The notes under the pieces are model-generated. The model was not told where the DNA came from, did not search any database, and saw only the letters and a program-made list of their open reading frames with translations. A stretch of 64,000 bases of DNA from positions 3,301,501 to 3,365,500 of the forward strand of contig NZ_UFSM01000001.1 in the NCBI RefSeq assembly GCF_900445235.1. The letters run 5' to 3'. Source of the DNA: Aminobacter aminovorans (GTDB taxonomy: Bacteria > Pseudomonadota > Alphaproteobacteria > Rhizobiales > Rhizobiaceae). Below, piece by piece: positions 12,085-23,718 of the stretch. The translations under genes and the position numbers were made by a program. Numbering within the stretch: the first letter of the stretch is position 1; every line of letters begins with the position of its first letter.

Positions 12085-12285
12085 TTAAGCCTTCTTGCCG
12101 GCCGATTTTTCGGCGGCGATGGTCTTGATACGCGCGATATCCTTACGGACCTGTTTCACGCGCGCCGTCTTTTCCAGCTGACCGGTCGCCTTCTGGAAGC
12201 GCAGGTTGAACTGCTCCTTCTTGAGGCTGGCGAGCTCGTCGGTGAGCTGGTCCTGGGTCTTCGTCCTGATGTCCGAGGCTTTCAT
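12085..12285 (-). CDS. rpmC: 50S ribosomal protein L29
   Basis: 66 residues from [20 protein letters not shown], a two-helix protein with the motif [17 protein letters not shown]. It lies beside the peptide exit and helps dock nascent-chain factors. The in-frame upstream extension overlaps rplP and is rejected. Confidence 0.98.
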   Translation of the reverse strand: MKASDIRTKTQDQLTDELASLKKEQFNLRFQKATGQLEKTARVKQVRKDIARIKTIAAEKSAGKKA

Positions 12286-12298
12286 GATCAGCCCTTCC

Positions 12299-12712
12299 TT
12301 ATTCTGCGATGCGCTGAACGAAGCGCGTCCTGACCGAGAGCTTGGCGGCGCCGAGACGCAGCGCTTCACGCGCCACTTCCTCGGAGACACCGTCGATCTC
12401 AAACATCACGCGACCTGGCTTGATGCGGCATGCCCAGTAGTCGACGGCGCCCTTGCCCTTACCCATGCGGACTTCGGTCGGCTTCGACGTGACGGGAACG
12501 TCTGGGAAAATACGGATCCAGACGCGGCCCTGACGTTTCATTTCGCGGGTGATCGCGCGGCGAGCCGCCTCGATCTCACGCGCGGTGACGCGGTTCGGCT
12601 CAAGCGCCTTCAGTCCGAAGCCGCCGAAATCCAGGTTGGTGCCACCCTTCGCGGTACCGTGGATGCGGCCCTTGAACTGCTTACGGAACTTTGTGCGCTT
12701 TGGCTGCAGCAT
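12299..12712 (-). CDS. rplP: 50S ribosomal protein L16
   Basis: 137 residues, [20 protein letters not shown] at the start, with [20 protein letters not shown] in the centre. L16 organises the A-site region of the peptidyl-transferase centre. It follows rpsC by 27 bases and precedes rpmC by 13. Confidence 0.99.
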   Translation of the reverse strand: MLQPKRTKFRKQFKGRIHGTAKGGTNLDFGGFGLKALEPNRVTAREIEAARRAITREMKRQGRVWIRIFPDVPVTSKPTEVRMGKGKGAVDYWACRIKPGRVMFEIDGVSEEVAREALRLGAAKLSVRTRFVQRIAE

Positions 12713-12739
12713 CGTTCTAACTCCAAATTCCTATGCGTG

Positions 12740-13459
12740 TCAGGCGTTTTCGCGACGGCGGCGCTCAGGGCGCTCGCCAGCATGCGAATGCTCGCCTTCG
12801 GTTGCGCGACGCTCGGAAGCCATCGGATCGTGCTCGAGGATCTCGCCCTTGAACACCCAGACCTTGACGCCGCAGATGCCATAGGCGGTCTTTGCCTCGG
12901 CAGTGCCGTAGTCGACGTCAGCGCGCAGGGTGTGCAGCGGAACGCGACCTTCGCGGTACCACTCCATACGAGCGATTTCAGCGCCGCCGAGACGGCCCGA
13001 GCAGTTGATGCGGATGCCCTCTGCGCCGAGGCGCATGGCCGACTGCACCGCGCGCTTCATGGCGCGACGGAAAGCAATGCGGCGCTCGAGCTGCTGCGCG
13101 ATCGACTGTGCGACCAGCGTAGCGTCGGTCTCCGGCTTGCGAACCTCGACGATGTTGAGGTGCGTCTCGGACTTCGTCATCTCCATCAGCTTCTTGCGAA
13201 GCTTTTCGATGTCGGCGCCCTTCTTGCCGATGATCAGGCCCGGACGCGCTGCGTGAATGGTCACGCGGCACTTCTTGTGCGGACGCTCGATCACGACCTT
13301 GGAGATCGCGGCCTGCTTCAGCTCAGCTTCAAGATACTTGCGGATCTTGATGTCTTCGTGGAGCAGTTGGCCGTACTCGCCGGTGTTTGCGTACCAACGC
13401 GAGTCCCAGGTGCGGTTGATGCCGAGGCGGAGACCAATTGGATTGATTTTCTGGCCCAT
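12740..13459 (-). CDS. rpsC: 30S ribosomal protein S3
   Basis: 239 residues: an N-terminal KH domain ([20 protein letters not shown] carries the GxxG loop) and the S3 C-terminal domain ([20 protein letters not shown]), plus a charged tail. S3 lines the mRNA entry channel. Its ATG shares a base with the rplV stop (TAATG at 13457-13461), a one-base overlap implying reinitiation. Confidence 0.99.
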   Translation of the reverse strand: MGQKINPIGLRLGINRTWDSRWYANTGEYGQLLHEDIKIRKYLEAELKQAAISKVVIERPHKKCRVTIHAARPGLIIGKKGADIEKLRKKLMEMTKSETHLNIVEVRKPETDATLVAQSIAQQLERRIAFRRAMKRAVQSAMRLGAEGIRINCSGRLGGAEIARMEWYREGRVPLHTLRADVDYGTAEAKTAYGICGVKVWVFKGEILEHDPMASERRATEGEHSHAGERPERRRRENA

Positions 13460-13848
13460 TATGCGGCCTCCCCTTTCTCTTCGACTTCACGAACGACGAT
13501 CGTGAGGTGCGAAAACGGCTTCTCAATGCGGCTGGCGCGACCACGGCCACGAGCGTGGAAACGCTTCATGACGATCGACTTACCGACAAAGGCTTCCGCC
13601 ACCACCAGTGCATCGACATCGAGGTCGTGATTGTTTTCCGCGTTGGCGATAGCCGATTCGAGGGTCTTTTTAACCGTTCCGGCGATGCGCTTGCGCGAAA
13701 ATTCCAGATCCGAAAGCGCGGTCGCTACCTTCTTGCCGCGGATAAGCGCGGCAACGAGGTTGAGCTTCTGCGGGCTGACCCGGATCGTGCGGAGGACCGC
13801 ACGTGCCTCGTTGTCAGCAAGCCTGCGCGGAGCTTTGGCCTTGCCCAT
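13459..13848 (-). CDS. rplV: 50S ribosomal protein L22
   Basis: 129 residues from [39 protein letters not shown] and the C-terminal [20 protein letters not shown] are L22 hallmarks. Its hairpin loop lines the peptide exit tunnel. No insertion of the kind linked to macrolide resistance is seen in the tip. The preceding rpsS stop lies directly beside its start. Confidence 0.98.
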   Translation of the reverse strand: MGKAKAPRRLADNEARAVLRTIRVSPQKLNLVAALIRGKKVATALSDLEFSRKRIAGTVKKTLESAIANAENNHDLDVDALVVAEAFVGKSIVMKRFHARGRGRASRIEKPFSHLTIVVREVEEKGEAA

Positions 13849-13849
13849 G

Positions 13850-14128
13850 TTACTTCCTCTTTGCCTTCTTGTCCGCGCCGTGACCGTAGTAGGTCCTGGT
13901 GGGAGCGAACTCACCGAACTTGTGGCCGACCATGTCCTCGTTCACCGAGACCGGGACGTGCTTCTGGCCGTTGTAGACACCGAAGGTGAGGCCGACGAAC
14001 TGCGGCAGGACGGTGGAGCGACGGCTCCACATCTTGATCACCTCATTGCGACCGCCTTCACGAACCTTCTCTGCCTTCTTGAGCAGATAGCCGTCAATGA
14101 ACGGGCCTTTCCAGACTGAACGAGTCAC
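13850..14128 (-). CDS. rpsS: 30S ribosomal protein S19
   Basis: 92 residues, [20 protein letters not shown] at the start and [20 protein letters not shown] in the middle. S19 binds the 30S head with S13. It sits between rplB and rplV, essentially abutting the latter. Confidence 0.99.
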   Translation of the reverse strand: MTRSVWKGPFIDGYLLKKAEKVREGGRNEVIKMWSRRSTVLPQFVGLTFGVYNGQKHVPVSVNEDMVGHKFGEFAPTRTYYGHGADKKAKRK

Positions 14129-14143
14129 TGGCGTTACCTCTTC

Positions 14144-14977
14144 TTAGCTCTTGCGCTGATGGCGCGAGCGCAGGATGAACTTGTCGGTCGCCTTGTTGGA
14201 CCGCGTCTTCTTGCCCTTGGTGGGCTTGCCCCACGGGGTCACCGGATGGCGTCCGCCCGAGGTGCGGCCTTCACCACCGCCGTGCGGATGGTCGACCGGG
14301 TTCATGGTCACGCCGCGGTTGTGCGGGCGCTTGCCACGCCAGACGGTGCGGCCGGCCTTGCCGTCGTTGATGTTGCCGTGGTCCGGGTTGGACACGGCAC
14401 CGACGGTGGCGATGCAGAGACCGCTGACGACGCGCTGTTCACCCGAGTTGAGGCGAAGGATCGCCATGCCCTGGTCACGACCGACGAGTTGAGCGTAAGC
14501 ACCAGCCGAACGAGCGACCTGGCCACCCTTGCCGGGCTTCAGCTCGATGTTGTGGACGATCGTGCCGACCGGCATCGCTGCGAGCGGCATTGCATTGCCC
14601 GGCTTCACGTCGACCTGCTCACCAGCGATGATCTTGTCGCCGGCCTGCAGACGCTGCGGAGCAATGATGTAGCTCAGCTCACCGTCGTCGTACTTGATCA
14701 GTGCGATGAAGGCGGTGCGGTTCGGATCGTACTCGAGACGCTCGACCGTGCCGACGACGTCGAACTTGCGACGCTTGAAGTCGATGATGCGGTACGAACG
14801 CTTGTGACCGCCGCCGATGAAGCGAGCCGTGATGCGACCGTAGTTGTTACGGCCGCCCGACTTCGTCAGGCCTTCGGTCAGACCCTTGACGGGCTTGCCC
14901 TTGTGCAGACCCGAGCGGTCGACGATGACCAGCTGGCGCGTGCTCGGCGTTACTGGCTTGAATTTCTTAAGTGCCAT
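14144..14977 (-). CDS. rplB: 50S ribosomal protein L2
   Basis: 277 residues. The N-terminal RNA-binding domain is followed by the conserved peptidyl-transferase-proximal segment [20 protein letters not shown], including the invariant His of VDHPHGG. C-terminal arm [20 protein letters not shown] is basic. L2 is needed for subunit association. It lies 22 bases after rplW. Confidence 0.99.
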   Translation of the reverse strand: MALKKFKPVTPSTRQLVIVDRSGLHKGKPVKGLTEGLTKSGGRNNYGRITARFIGGGHKRSYRIIDFKRRKFDVVGTVERLEYDPNRTAFIALIKYDDGELSYIIAPQRLQAGDKIIAGEQVDVKPGNAMPLAAMPVGTIVHNIELKPGKGGQVARSAGAYAQLVGRDQGMAILRLNSGEQRVVSGLCIATVGAVSNPDHGNINDGKAGRTVWRGKRPHNRGVTMNPVDHPHGGGEGRTSGGRHPVTPWGKPTKGKKTRSNKATDKFILRSRHQRKS

Positions 14978-14999
14978 TGTCCTGTCCTCTCAGCCCAGC

Positions 15000-15293
15000 T
15001 CAGAGACCCGTCGCGACGTCGATCGACTGGCCGTCGGCCAGCGTCACTACCGCCTTCTTGACGTCGCTCTGGCGGCCGATCGTGCCGCGGAAGCGCTTCA
15101 CCTTGCCCTTGCGGACCAGGGTGTTCACAGCAGTCACCTTCACGCCGAACAGCGCTTCGACGGCAGCCTTGATCTCGGGCTTGCTCGCCTTCTTGGCGAC
15201 ATTGAAGACGACCTGGTTGTTTTCCGAAGCCATGGTCGACTTTTCGGTGATCGCCGGGCTGACGATCACGTCATAGTGGCGGAGATCCGTCAT
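15000..15293 (-). CDS. rplW: 50S ribosomal protein L23
   Basis: 97 residues, [20 protein letters not shown] at the start; a beta-hairpin follows ([19 protein letters not shown]). L23 forms the docking site for trigger factor and SRP at the tunnel exit. The start overlaps the rplD stop by four bases. Confidence 0.98.
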   Translation of the reverse strand: MTDLRHYDVIVSPAITEKSTMASENNQVVFNVAKKASKPEIKAAVEALFGVKVTAVNTLVRKGKVKRFRGTIGRQSDVKKAVVTLADGQSIDVATGL

Positions 15294-15910
15294 TTGAAGC
15301 GCTCCTCGAGAGCCTCGACGGCGGCCTTCGAAAGGACCAGCGTGCCGCGGCGCAGAATGTCGTAAACGTTGATGCCCTGGATCGGCAGGACATCGATGTT
15401 CGGGATGTTGGTCGCTGCGCGCTTGAAGTTGACGTCAAGCTCGGCGCCACCGATCACCAGGGCGTTGGTCAGGCCCAGCGTCGCGAAATTCGCGAGCAGC
15501 GCCTTGGTCTTGCCCTCGGCGAGCGTCAGCTCGTCGACGATGATCAGGTTCGATGCCTTGGCCTTGGCCGAGAGTGCGTGCTTCAGGCCGAGAGCGCGGA
15601 CCTTCTTGGGAAGGTCATGCTCGTGGCTGCGAACGACCGGGCCGTGGGCCTTGCCGCCGCCGCGGAACTGCGGAGCGCGTGCCGAATGGTGACGAGCGCG
15701 GCCCGTACCCTTCTGCTTGTACATCTTGGCGCCGGTGCGTGCGATTTCCGCGCGACCTTTGGCCTTGTGCGTGCCCTGCTGCTTCTTGGCGAGCTGCCAG
15801 CGCACGACGCGCTGGAGAACGTCTTCGCGCGGGTCCAGGCCGAAGATCTCTTCCGAGAGCTCAACCTTGCCGGCATCTTTGCCTGCGAGGGTTGTAATCT
15901 TGAGGTCCAT
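15290..15910 (-). CDS. rplD: 50S ribosomal protein L4
   Basis: 206 residues with the long tunnel loop [20 protein letters not shown], an L4 hallmark, inside the globular L4/L1e fold. In E. coli L4 also represses its own operon through the S10 leader; a comparable leader was not identified here. One-base overlap with rplC upstream (TAATG) and four-base overlap with rplW downstream. Confidence 0.99.
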   Translation of the reverse strand: MDLKITTLAGKDAGKVELSEEIFGLDPREDVLQRVVRWQLAKKQQGTHKAKGRAEIARTGAKMYKQKGTGRARHHSARAPQFRGGGKAHGPVVRSHEHDLPKKVRALGLKHALSAKAKASNLIIVDELTLAEGKTKALLANFATLGLTNALVIGGAELDVNFKRAATNIPNIDVLPIQGINVYDILRRGTLVLSKAAVEALEERFK

Positions 15911-16620
15911 TATTCCGCTCCCTCATTGGCCGCAGCCTTGTTGCTGGCAGCGCGGATCGCGGCCGGCTTCGGCGCGTTCTCAGGAAGCGCAACCTTTGCG
16001 GCGTCGCGAACCAGGATCCATGCACCCTTCGAACCCGGAACCGCACCGCGGATCAGGATGAGACCGCGATCGGTGTCGGTCGAGACGACTTCCACGTTCT
16101 GGGTGGTGACGCGAACGTCGCCCATGTGGCCGGCCATCTTCTTGCCCTTGAACACCTTGCCCGGATCCTGGCGCTGACCAGTCGAACCGTGCGTACGGTG
16201 CGAGACCGAGTTACCGTGGGTTGCACGACCGCCACCGAAGTGGTGCCGCTTGATAACGCCCTGGAAGCCCTTGCCGATCGTCGTGCCCGTCACGTCGACC
16301 TTCTGGCCGGCTACGAAATGCTCAACGGTAATCTCAGCGCCAACATCAAGCATGTTGTCGGCGGAGACGCGGAACTCGGCAACCTTCGACTTCGGCTCGA
16401 CGGAAGCGGCAGCGAAGTGACCGCGCAACGCCTTCGTCGTATTCTTGACCTTGGCCAGGCCAACGCCGAGCTGAACGGCAGTATAGCCATTCTTCTCTTT
16501 AGTCAGCTGTGCCACGACCTGGCAGTTCTCCATGCGGAGAACGGTGACGGGAACGTGTTCGCCAGCGTCATTATAGACGCGGGTCATTCCCACCTTCTGT
16601 GCAATTACACCTGAACGCAT
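15910..16620 (-). CDS. rplC: 50S ribosomal protein L3
   Basis: 236 residues, [20 protein letters not shown] at the start; central [20 protein letters not shown] carries the methylated-Gln region ([20 protein letters not shown]). L3 nucleates 50S assembly. A Lys/Ala-rich tail of about 20 residues extends past the usual end. Confidence 0.99.
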   Translation of the reverse strand: MRSGVIAQKVGMTRVYNDAGEHVPVTVLRMENCQVVAQLTKEKNGYTAVQLGVGLAKVKNTTKALRGHFAAASVEPKSKVAEFRVSADNMLDVGAEITVEHFVAGQKVDVTGTTIGKGFQGVIKRHHFGGGRATHGNSVSHRTHGSTGQRQDPGKVFKGKKMAGHMGDVRVTTQNVEVVSTDTDRGLILIRGAVPGSKGAWILVRDAAKVALPENAPKPAAIRAASNKAAANEGAE

Positions 16621-16678
16621 CGGTTCGTTTTCCTTCAGAGGAGCCGTTTGGATCTGCTCGCGCGGCTCATGTTAGCTC

Positions 16679-16987
16679 TTAGAGCTTGATTTCGACGTCG
16701 ACACCTGCTGCGAGGTCGAGCTTCATCAGAGCATCGACGGTCTGCGGGGTCGGATCGACGATGTCCAGCAGACGCTTGTGCGTGCGCATTTCGAACTGCT
16801 CGCGGCTCTTCTTGTCGACGTGCGGCGAGCGGTTCACCGTGAACTTCTCGATCCGCGTCGGCAGCGGGATCGGGCCGCGAACATTGGCGCCGGTGCGCTT
16901 CGCGGTCGACACGATCTCACGCGTCGAAGCGTCGAGAACCCGGTGGTCAAACGCCTTGAGGCGGATGCGGATATTCTGTCCGTTCAT
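16679..16987 (-). CDS. rpsJ: 30S ribosomal protein S10 (NusE)
   Basis: 102 residues from [24 protein letters not shown] two codons upstream is possible, but AAGGA lies seven bases before the ATG and only one before the GTG. S10 is in the 30S head and, as NusE, bridges NusG and transcription antitermination. The 64-base gap from tuf holds a GC-rich inverted repeat (CGCGGGCG / CGCCCGCG, 17012-17033) with no T-run. Confidence 0.98.
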   Translation of the reverse strand: MNGQNIRIRLKAFDHRVLDASTREIVSTAKRTGANVRGPIPLPTRIEKFTVNRSPHVDKKSREQFEMRTHKRLLDIVDPTPQTVDALMKLDLAAGVDVEIKL

Positions 16988-17051
16988 GGTCACTTCCTTG
17001 TTCTGGCGCGGCGCGGGCGTATTCCCGCCCGCGACAGATCGTTAATTCGGA

Positions 17052-18227
<1,176 letters not shown>

Positions 18228-18294
18228 GTGAGGTCTCCATTCTTGCTAGCCCGATAAGGGCGTTGAATTAATAAAACGCTGCAATTCGTTGGAA

Positions 18295-20385
18295 TTACGC
18301 GTATTTCTTTTGAACTTCCTGAGCGACCGCGGTCGGAACCGCCTCGTAGTGGTCGAACTGCATCGTGTACTGGGCGCGGCCCTGTGACATCGAGCGCAAG
18401 CTATCCACGTACTTGAACATGTTGGCCAGCGGCACCATCGCGTTGACGACGACGGCAATGCCGCGGCTTTCCTGGCCTTGGATCTGGCCACGACGGCTGT
18501 TCAAGTCGCCAATGACGTTGCCGACATAGTCTTCCGGCGTCACGACTTCGACCTTCATGATCGGCTCGAGCAGCTGAACACCCAGCTTCGGAGCGGCTTC
18601 GCGAAGGGCGGCGCGACCGGCGATTTCGAAGGCCAGCACCGAGGAGTCGACATCGTGGTAAGCGCCGTCGATGAGCGTCGCCTTGACGCCGATCATTGGG
18701 AAGCCTGCGAAAGGACCCGACGAAAGAACGCTGCGGAGGCCCTTGTCGACACCCGGAATGTATTCCTTCGGAACAGCACCGCCGACGATCTTCGATTCGA
18801 AGACGAAATCTTCGCCCTCGGGGTTCGGCTCGAACACCAGCTTGACGCGAGCGAACTGGCCGGTACCACCCGACTGCTTCTTGTGGGTGTAGTCCTGCTC
18901 GTGGGTGCGGGTGATCGTCTCGCGATACGCAACCTGCGGAGCGCCGACATTAGCCTCGACCTTGAACTCGCGACGCATGCGATCGACGATGATGTCGAGG
19001 TGCAACTCGCCCATGCCGGAGATGATGGTCTGACCCGACTCTTCATCCGACTTGACGCGGAACGAAGGATCTTCAGCAGCCAGGCGGTTGAGCGCGAGGC
19101 CCATCTTTTCCTGGTCGCCCTTGGTCTTCGGCTCGATGGCGATCTGGATGACCGGCTCGGGGAATTCCATGCGCTCGAGGATGACCGGGTGCAGCGGATC
19201 GCAGAGCGTGTCGCCGGTGGTCGTTTCCTTGAGGCCGGCCAGAGCGACGATGTCGCCAGCGAAAGCCTCTTCGATGTCGGAGCGCGAGTTCGAGTGCATC
19301 TGCAGCATACGACCGAGGCGCTCTTTCTTGCCCTTGACGGTGTTTTCGAGCGAAGCGCCCTTGACCACCTTGCCCGAGTAGATGCGGCAGAAGGTCAGCG
19401 AACCGACGAAGGGATCGTTCATGATCTTGAAGGCCAGCATCGACAGCGGCTCGCTGTCGTCGGCGTGGCGCTCGATCTCAGCTTCGGTCTTGGCATCGAT
19501 GCCCTTGATCGCAGGAACGTCGAGCGGCGACGGCAGGAACTCGACGACGCCGTCGAGAAGCGGCTGCACGCCCTTGTTCTTGAAGGCCGAGCCACAGAAC
19601 ATCGGGAAGAACTTGACGGCGATGGTGCCCTTGCGGATCAGCGCGCGCAGTTCGTCGTTCGAAGGCATCTTGCCTTCAAGGTAGTTCTCAAGAGCCGTCT
19701 CGTCCATTTCGACGGCGGACTCGATCATCTTGTCGCGGAACTCGGCGGCCTTTTCCTTCAGGTCGTCCGGGATCTCAACGACGTCCCAGGCAGCGCCCAG
19801 GCTCTCGTCGCGCCAAACCAGCGCGTTCATCTCGATCAGATCGACGACGCCCTTGAACTCCGATTCAGCGCCGATCGGCAGCTGGACGGCAACGGCAGTG
19901 GCGCCGAGGCGCGACTTGATCATGTCGTACGAGCGATAGAAGTCGGCGCCAATCTTGTCCATCTTGTTGCAGAAGATCATGCGCGGGACATGATACTTGT
20001 CCGCCTGGCGCCACACGGTCTCGGTCTGCGGTTCGACACCAGCGTTGGCATCGAGCAGCGCGATTGCGCCGTCGAGAACGCGCAGCGAACGCTCGACTTC
20101 AATGGTGAAGTCGACGTGGCCGGGGGTGTCGATGATGTTGAAGCGGCGCTGCTGGCCGTCACGGCCCTTCCAGAAAGTCGTGGTCGCAGCGGACGTGATC
20201 GTGATGCCGCGTTCCTGCTCCTGCTCCATCCAATCCATGGTGGCAGCGCCGTCATGGACTTCGCCGATCTTGTGCGACTTGCCCGTGTAATAAAGGATGC
20301 GCTCGGTGGTCGTGGTCTTGCCGGCGTCGATATGCGCCATGATACCGAAATTGCGGTAGTCTTCGATCTTGTATTCGCGGGCCAT
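18295..20385 (-). CDS. fusA: Elongation factor G
   Basis: 696 residues. GTPase driving translocation. G1 is [16 protein letters not shown]3 DTPGHVDF, G4 NKMDKIG; domains II to V follow to the C-terminus ([15 protein letters not shown] in domain IV). Order rpsL-rpsG-fusA-tuf is the standard str operon. It starts 32 bases after rpsG. Confidence 0.99.
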   Translation of the reverse strand: MAREYKIEDYRNFGIMAHIDAGKTTTTERILYYTGKSHKIGEVHDGAATMDWMEQEQERGITITSAATTTFWKGRDGQQRRFNIIDTPGHVDFTIEVERSLRVLDGAIALLDANAGVEPQTETVWRQADKYHVPRMIFCNKMDKIGADFYRSYDMIKSRLGATAVAVQLPIGAESEFKGVVDLIEMNALVWRDESLGAAWDVVEIPDDLKEKAAEFRDKMIESAVEMDETALENYLEGKMPSNDELRALIRKGTIAVKFFPMFCGSAFKNKGVQPLLDGVVEFLPSPLDVPAIKGIDAKTEAEIERHADDSEPLSMLAFKIMNDPFVGSLTFCRIYSGKVVKGASLENTVKGKKERLGRMLQMHSNSRSDIEEAFAGDIVALAGLKETTTGDTLCDPLHPVILERMEFPEPVIQIAIEPKTKGDQEKMGLALNRLAAEDPSFRVKSDEESGQTIISGMGELHLDIIVDRMRREFKVEANVGAPQVAYRETITRTHEQDYTHKKQSGGTGQFARVKLVFEPNPEGEDFVFESKIVGGAVPKEYIPGVDKGLRSVLSSGPFAGFPMIGVKATLIDGAYHDVDSSVLAFEIAGRAALREAAPKLGVQLLEPIMKVEVVTPEDYVGNVIGDLNSRRGQIQGQESRGIAVVVNAMVPLANMFKYVDSLRSMSQGRAQYTMQFDHYEAVPTAVAQEVQKKYA

Positions 20386-20417
20386 GGGAGGTGCCTCTCA
20401 GTCGTTCGGTCGCGCTA

Positions 20418-20900
<483 letters not shown>

Positions 20901-20965
20901 TCAAACTTGGCCGACGCTCTATTACGCGGAGAACCTCGCGCAGCGCCTAAATTGCAGAACCCGAA

Positions 20966-21337
20966 TTACTTCGGACGCTTCGCACCGTACTTCGAACGGC
21001 GCTGCTTGCGGTTCTTCACGCCCTGCGTGTCGAGCACGCCGCGGATGATGTGATAGCGCACACCCGGAAGGTCCTTCACGCGGCCGCCGCGGATCATGAC
21101 CACGGAGTGCTCCTGAAGGTTATGGCCTTCGCCGGGGATGTAGCCGATCACTTCAAAGCCGTTGGTCAGGCGAATCTTTGCGACCTTACGCAGAGCCGAG
21201 TTCGGCTTCTTCGGCGTCGTCGTATAGACGCGCGTGCAAACGCCCCGCTTCTGCGGGTTGGCCTGCATGGCCGGAACCTTGTTGCGCTTCACCGGCGCAA
21301 TGCGCGGCTTGCGGATCAGCTGGTTGACGGTAGGCAT
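20966..21337 (-). CDS. rpsL: 30S ribosomal protein S12
   Basis: 123 residues from [20 protein letters not shown]; an upstream in-frame reading to 21541 is non-conserved leader and rejected. S12 monitors codon-anticodon pairing. The loops [15 protein letters not shown] and [12 protein letters not shown] keep the wild-type lysines at the positions where streptomycin-resistance changes arise. First gene of the str operon; its promoter lies about 250 bases upstream. Confidence 0.99.
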   Translation of the reverse strand: MPTVNQLIRKPRIAPVKRNKVPAMQANPQKRGVCTRVYTTTPKKPNSALRKVAKIRLTNGFEVIGYIPGEGHNLQEHSVVMIRGGRVKDLPGVRYHIIRGVLDTQGVKNRKQRRSKYGAKRPK

Positions 21338-21812
21338 TAAACCCTCTTGTCTCTCAATTCCGTGTCTCAAGCCCGTTCGGGGCGGCTTCAAGCGCAAAAT
21401 CCATACGCGAATTCGGGCCCCAAACCGCGTTTTACGGTCTTGCCCGAACAAAGGCAGAGGAAGCGAATCCGCTTCATGCACGCCGGAAATGTCTTCTCGC
21501 TCGTAAAAAACGAACCCTGTTTGAGGTGAACTCCAAAGCACGTCGCTTCGGAAAAGCCAACCTCACATCGGCTCAGACGAGGCGGTATCTACTCGCATGA
21601 CCGCCTACCGTCAAGCCCGTCCCCTTAAAAACCTTAACGAAACCGGGGCTTCGGGCGGCTTGGCGGGGTTGCAGCAACTATATTGCGCTGCAGCATGGGT
21701 TCGAAGCCAATTTATAAGGCTGTTTGTCCTGTCTTGCACCCCGCCTTCGTGCGAAAATCGGGGAAACCGGGGCCGAATCCCCCGCAAACGAATCTAATTC
21801 CAGGGAATCACC
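21338..21812. other. Divergent intergenic region rpsL / small acidic protein
   Basis: No gene seen in these 475 bases. Contents: the rpsL leader (about 240 bases) and str promoter on the minus side; on the plus side an inverted repeat TGCAGC / GCTGCA around CTATAT (21670-21692), 120 bases before the 93-residue gene, that could be its promoter or operator. A good -35 element for the plus direction was not found. Confidence 0.5.
21586..21614 (-). promoter_or_regulatory. Promoter of the str operon (rpsL-rpsG-fusA-tuf-S10)
   Basis: On the minus strand TTGACG and TAGATA are separated by exactly 17 bases, close to the rhizobial housekeeping consensus (CTTGAC-N17-CTATAT). It implies a leader of roughly 240 bases before rpsL. 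This is the best sigma-70-type match in the 475-base gap between rpsL and the divergent 93-residue gene. Confidence 0.7.
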
Positions 21813-22094
21813 ATGAACGACAACGACGAACGGCCCGTGACGATCATCACCGGCCGAGTCTGGCGCAAGAAGGGTGGCAAGCCGGAGGGCGTGCACATCA
21901 TGCTGGTTGCGCCCGACGACGACAGCGCCGTGCGCTCGGCGCTCGACGCGCTGGCCAAGGAAGGTTACGCCGAAGCCGAACTCGACCAGATCGGCGACAT
22001 GCAGGGCGAACCCGACGACGAGCCGCACATCTCCGCCTATCAGGGCGCGCTCGAAGGCGAGGTCTCGATCGTCACCTTCAACGAGCCGTTCTGA
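21813..22094 (+). CDS. Conserved small acidic protein of unknown function
   Basis: 93 residues, acidic, no membrane segment or signal peptide. It begins MNDNDERPVTIITGRVWRKK and ends EGEVSIVTFNEPF. The alternation of short hydrophobic strands with an Ala-rich helix (SAVRSALDALAKEGYAEAEL) suggests a small alpha/beta fold. I recall similar hypothetical proteins in Rhizobiales but no function. It is divergent from rpsL and convergent with the APC permease, so it stands alone. A cytoplasmic role is likely; nothing more can be supported. Confidence 0.7.
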   Translation: MNDNDERPVTIITGRVWRKKGGKPEGVHIMLVAPDDDSAVRSALDALAKEGYAEAELDQIGDMQGEPDDEPHISAYQGALEGEVSIVTFNEPF

Positions 22095-22127
22095 CCGCGG
22101 CACATCTCACCTCTATATAGAGAGCGG

Positions 22128-23549
22128 TCAATTGACCGGCCCTGCCCCGCCGATGTCGGCCATTTCAGGTTGGGCGGGCTTCTGGCCGGTGGCGCGATTG
22201 ACCAGCACGGTGACGAACCACAACACCACGCCGATGCCGATCAGGATACCGGCGATCTTGTATTGAACGGGATCGCGCCCGGTCCAGGGACCGGCGAAGA
22301 AGGCGCAAGCCACCGCCCCCAGGATCGGCAACAGCGTCGGCGTACGGAAATGGTCGTGCCCGACCGTGTCCTTGCGCAGCACCAGCACGGCTATGTTGAC
22401 CACGGTGAAGACGCACAGCAAGAGCAGCGCCGTCGTGCCGCCGAGTGCCGGAACCTCGCCGACAAAGGTAATCAGCGCGAAGGCGAGCAAGGTGGTGAAG
22501 CCGATCGCGATATAGGGCGTGCGGCGCGAAGCATGAACCTTGCCGAGCAGTTCCGGCAACACGTGTTCGCGGCTCATGCCATAGACAAGCCGGCTCGCCA
22601 TCAGCATGTTGATGAGCGCGCTGTTGGCGACGGCGAACATGGTGATGAAGCCGAAGATTTCGACCGGGAAGTTCGGCGCGCCGGCCTGGACGACCTTGAG
22701 CAGCGGCGTCTCGCCCTCGCCCAACTGTTCCGGCGGCACCAGGGTGATCGCCGAGATCGACACGAGAACGTAGATCACGCCGGTGATCAGCAAGCCGGTC
22801 AGCAGAACCTTCGGAAAAATGCGCGTCGGATCCTTGCACTCCTCGGCCATGTTGACCGAATCCTCGAAGCCGACCATGGCGAAGAAGGCCAGCGTGGTCG
22901 CCGCGATCACCGACCAGAAGGCGCTGCGGTCGGGTGCCGAATGGAACTGGGTGATGCGCGAGACATCGCCCTCGCCCGCGCCGATCGCCCAGAGGCCGAT
23001 CACGATGATGATCATCAGGCCAGTGAACTCGACGCAGGTCAACACCACATTGGCCTTGACGCTTTCGCCGACGCCGCGGAAATTCACAGCTGCGACAATC
23101 GCCATGAACACCAGGCCGATGAGCGTGATGCCATATGTGCCGGTAAGTCCGAGATCGAAAGCTCCTGAAAGATTGGCGGCAAAGGCGCGCGACGCCGTCG
23201 ACGCCGAGGTGATGCCCGAGCACATCACGGCGAAAGCCACGATGAAGGTGATGAAATGGATGCCGAAGGCCTTGTGGGCATAAAGAGCCGCACCCGCCGC
23301 CTTTGGATATTTGGTGACCAGTTCGAGATAGCTGAAGGCCGTGATGACGGCGACGATGAAGGCGACGAGGAACGGCAGCCAGACCACGCCGCCGACCTGC
23401 TTGGCTACCTGGCCGGTCAACGCATAGATGCCGGTACCCAATATATCGCCGACGATGAAAAGCAGCAGCAGCCATGGGCCCATCACGCGATGGAGGCTCG
23501 GCTCTACCGATACCCCCTGTCCTTTCGCGTCGGAGGGGACGTCGGTCAT
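22128..23549 (-). CDS. APC-superfamily amino acid permease
   Basis: 473 residues with about 12 membrane helices, an inner-membrane amino acid/polyamine/organocation transporter. The first helix contains the unwound substrate motif VGDILGTGIYALTGQV (GxGIY type) and the consensus SYLELVTKYPKAAGAALYAH follows. AFFAMVGFEDSVNMAEECKD in helix 6 is typical of the cationic amino acid transporter-like branch. Substrate cannot be assigned. It has its own promoter-like element and lies in the gap between rpoC and rpsL. Confidence 0.88.
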   Translation of the reverse strand: MTDVPSDAKGQGVSVEPSLHRVMGPWLLLLFIVGDILGTGIYALTGQVAKQVGGVVWLPFLVAFIVAVITAFSYLELVTKYPKAAGAALYAHKAFGIHFITFIVAFAVMCSGITSASTASRAFAANLSGAFDLGLTGTYGITLIGLVFMAIVAAVNFRGVGESVKANVVLTCVEFTGLMIIIVIGLWAIGAGEGDVSRITQFHSAPDRSAFWSVIAATTLAFFAMVGFEDSVNMAEECKDPTRIFPKVLLTGLLITGVIYVLVSISAITLVPPEQLGEGETPLLKVVQAGAPNFPVEIFGFITMFAVANSALINMLMASRLVYGMSREHVLPELLGKVHASRRTPYIAIGFTTLLAFALITFVGEVPALGGTTALLLLCVFTVVNIAVLVLRKDTVGHDHFRTPTLLPILGAVACAFFAGPWTGRDPVQYKIAGILIGIGVVLWFVTVLVNRATGQKPAQPEMADIGGAGPVN

Positions 23550-23586
23550 CGGGCACTCCTCTCAGGGCTGATGCACTTCAAGGAGG

Positions 23587-23615
23587 AGGCTATTTTCGTA
23601 AGTTCGCGATGTCAA
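23587..23615 (-). promoter_or_regulatory. Candidate promoter of the APC permease
   Basis: On the minus strand TTGACA and TAGCCT are 17 bases apart, 38 bases before the permease start. The -35 is perfect; the -10 is weak. Confidence 0.45.
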
Positions 23616-23718
23616 ACCGCCTCAATACATTAGCAAAACCTTGTAAAAAGGGCCTTCGGATCACTCCGACGGCTCCGAGGGAAGGATCGGCACGTAAAGG
23701 CCAATCGGCCCAGACCAC

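Noticed and set aside
17012..17033. GC-rich hairpin between tuf copy 1 and rpsJ as a terminator
   Set aside because: No T-run follows, and the S10 operon has no clear promoter of its own here, so read-through is more likely.
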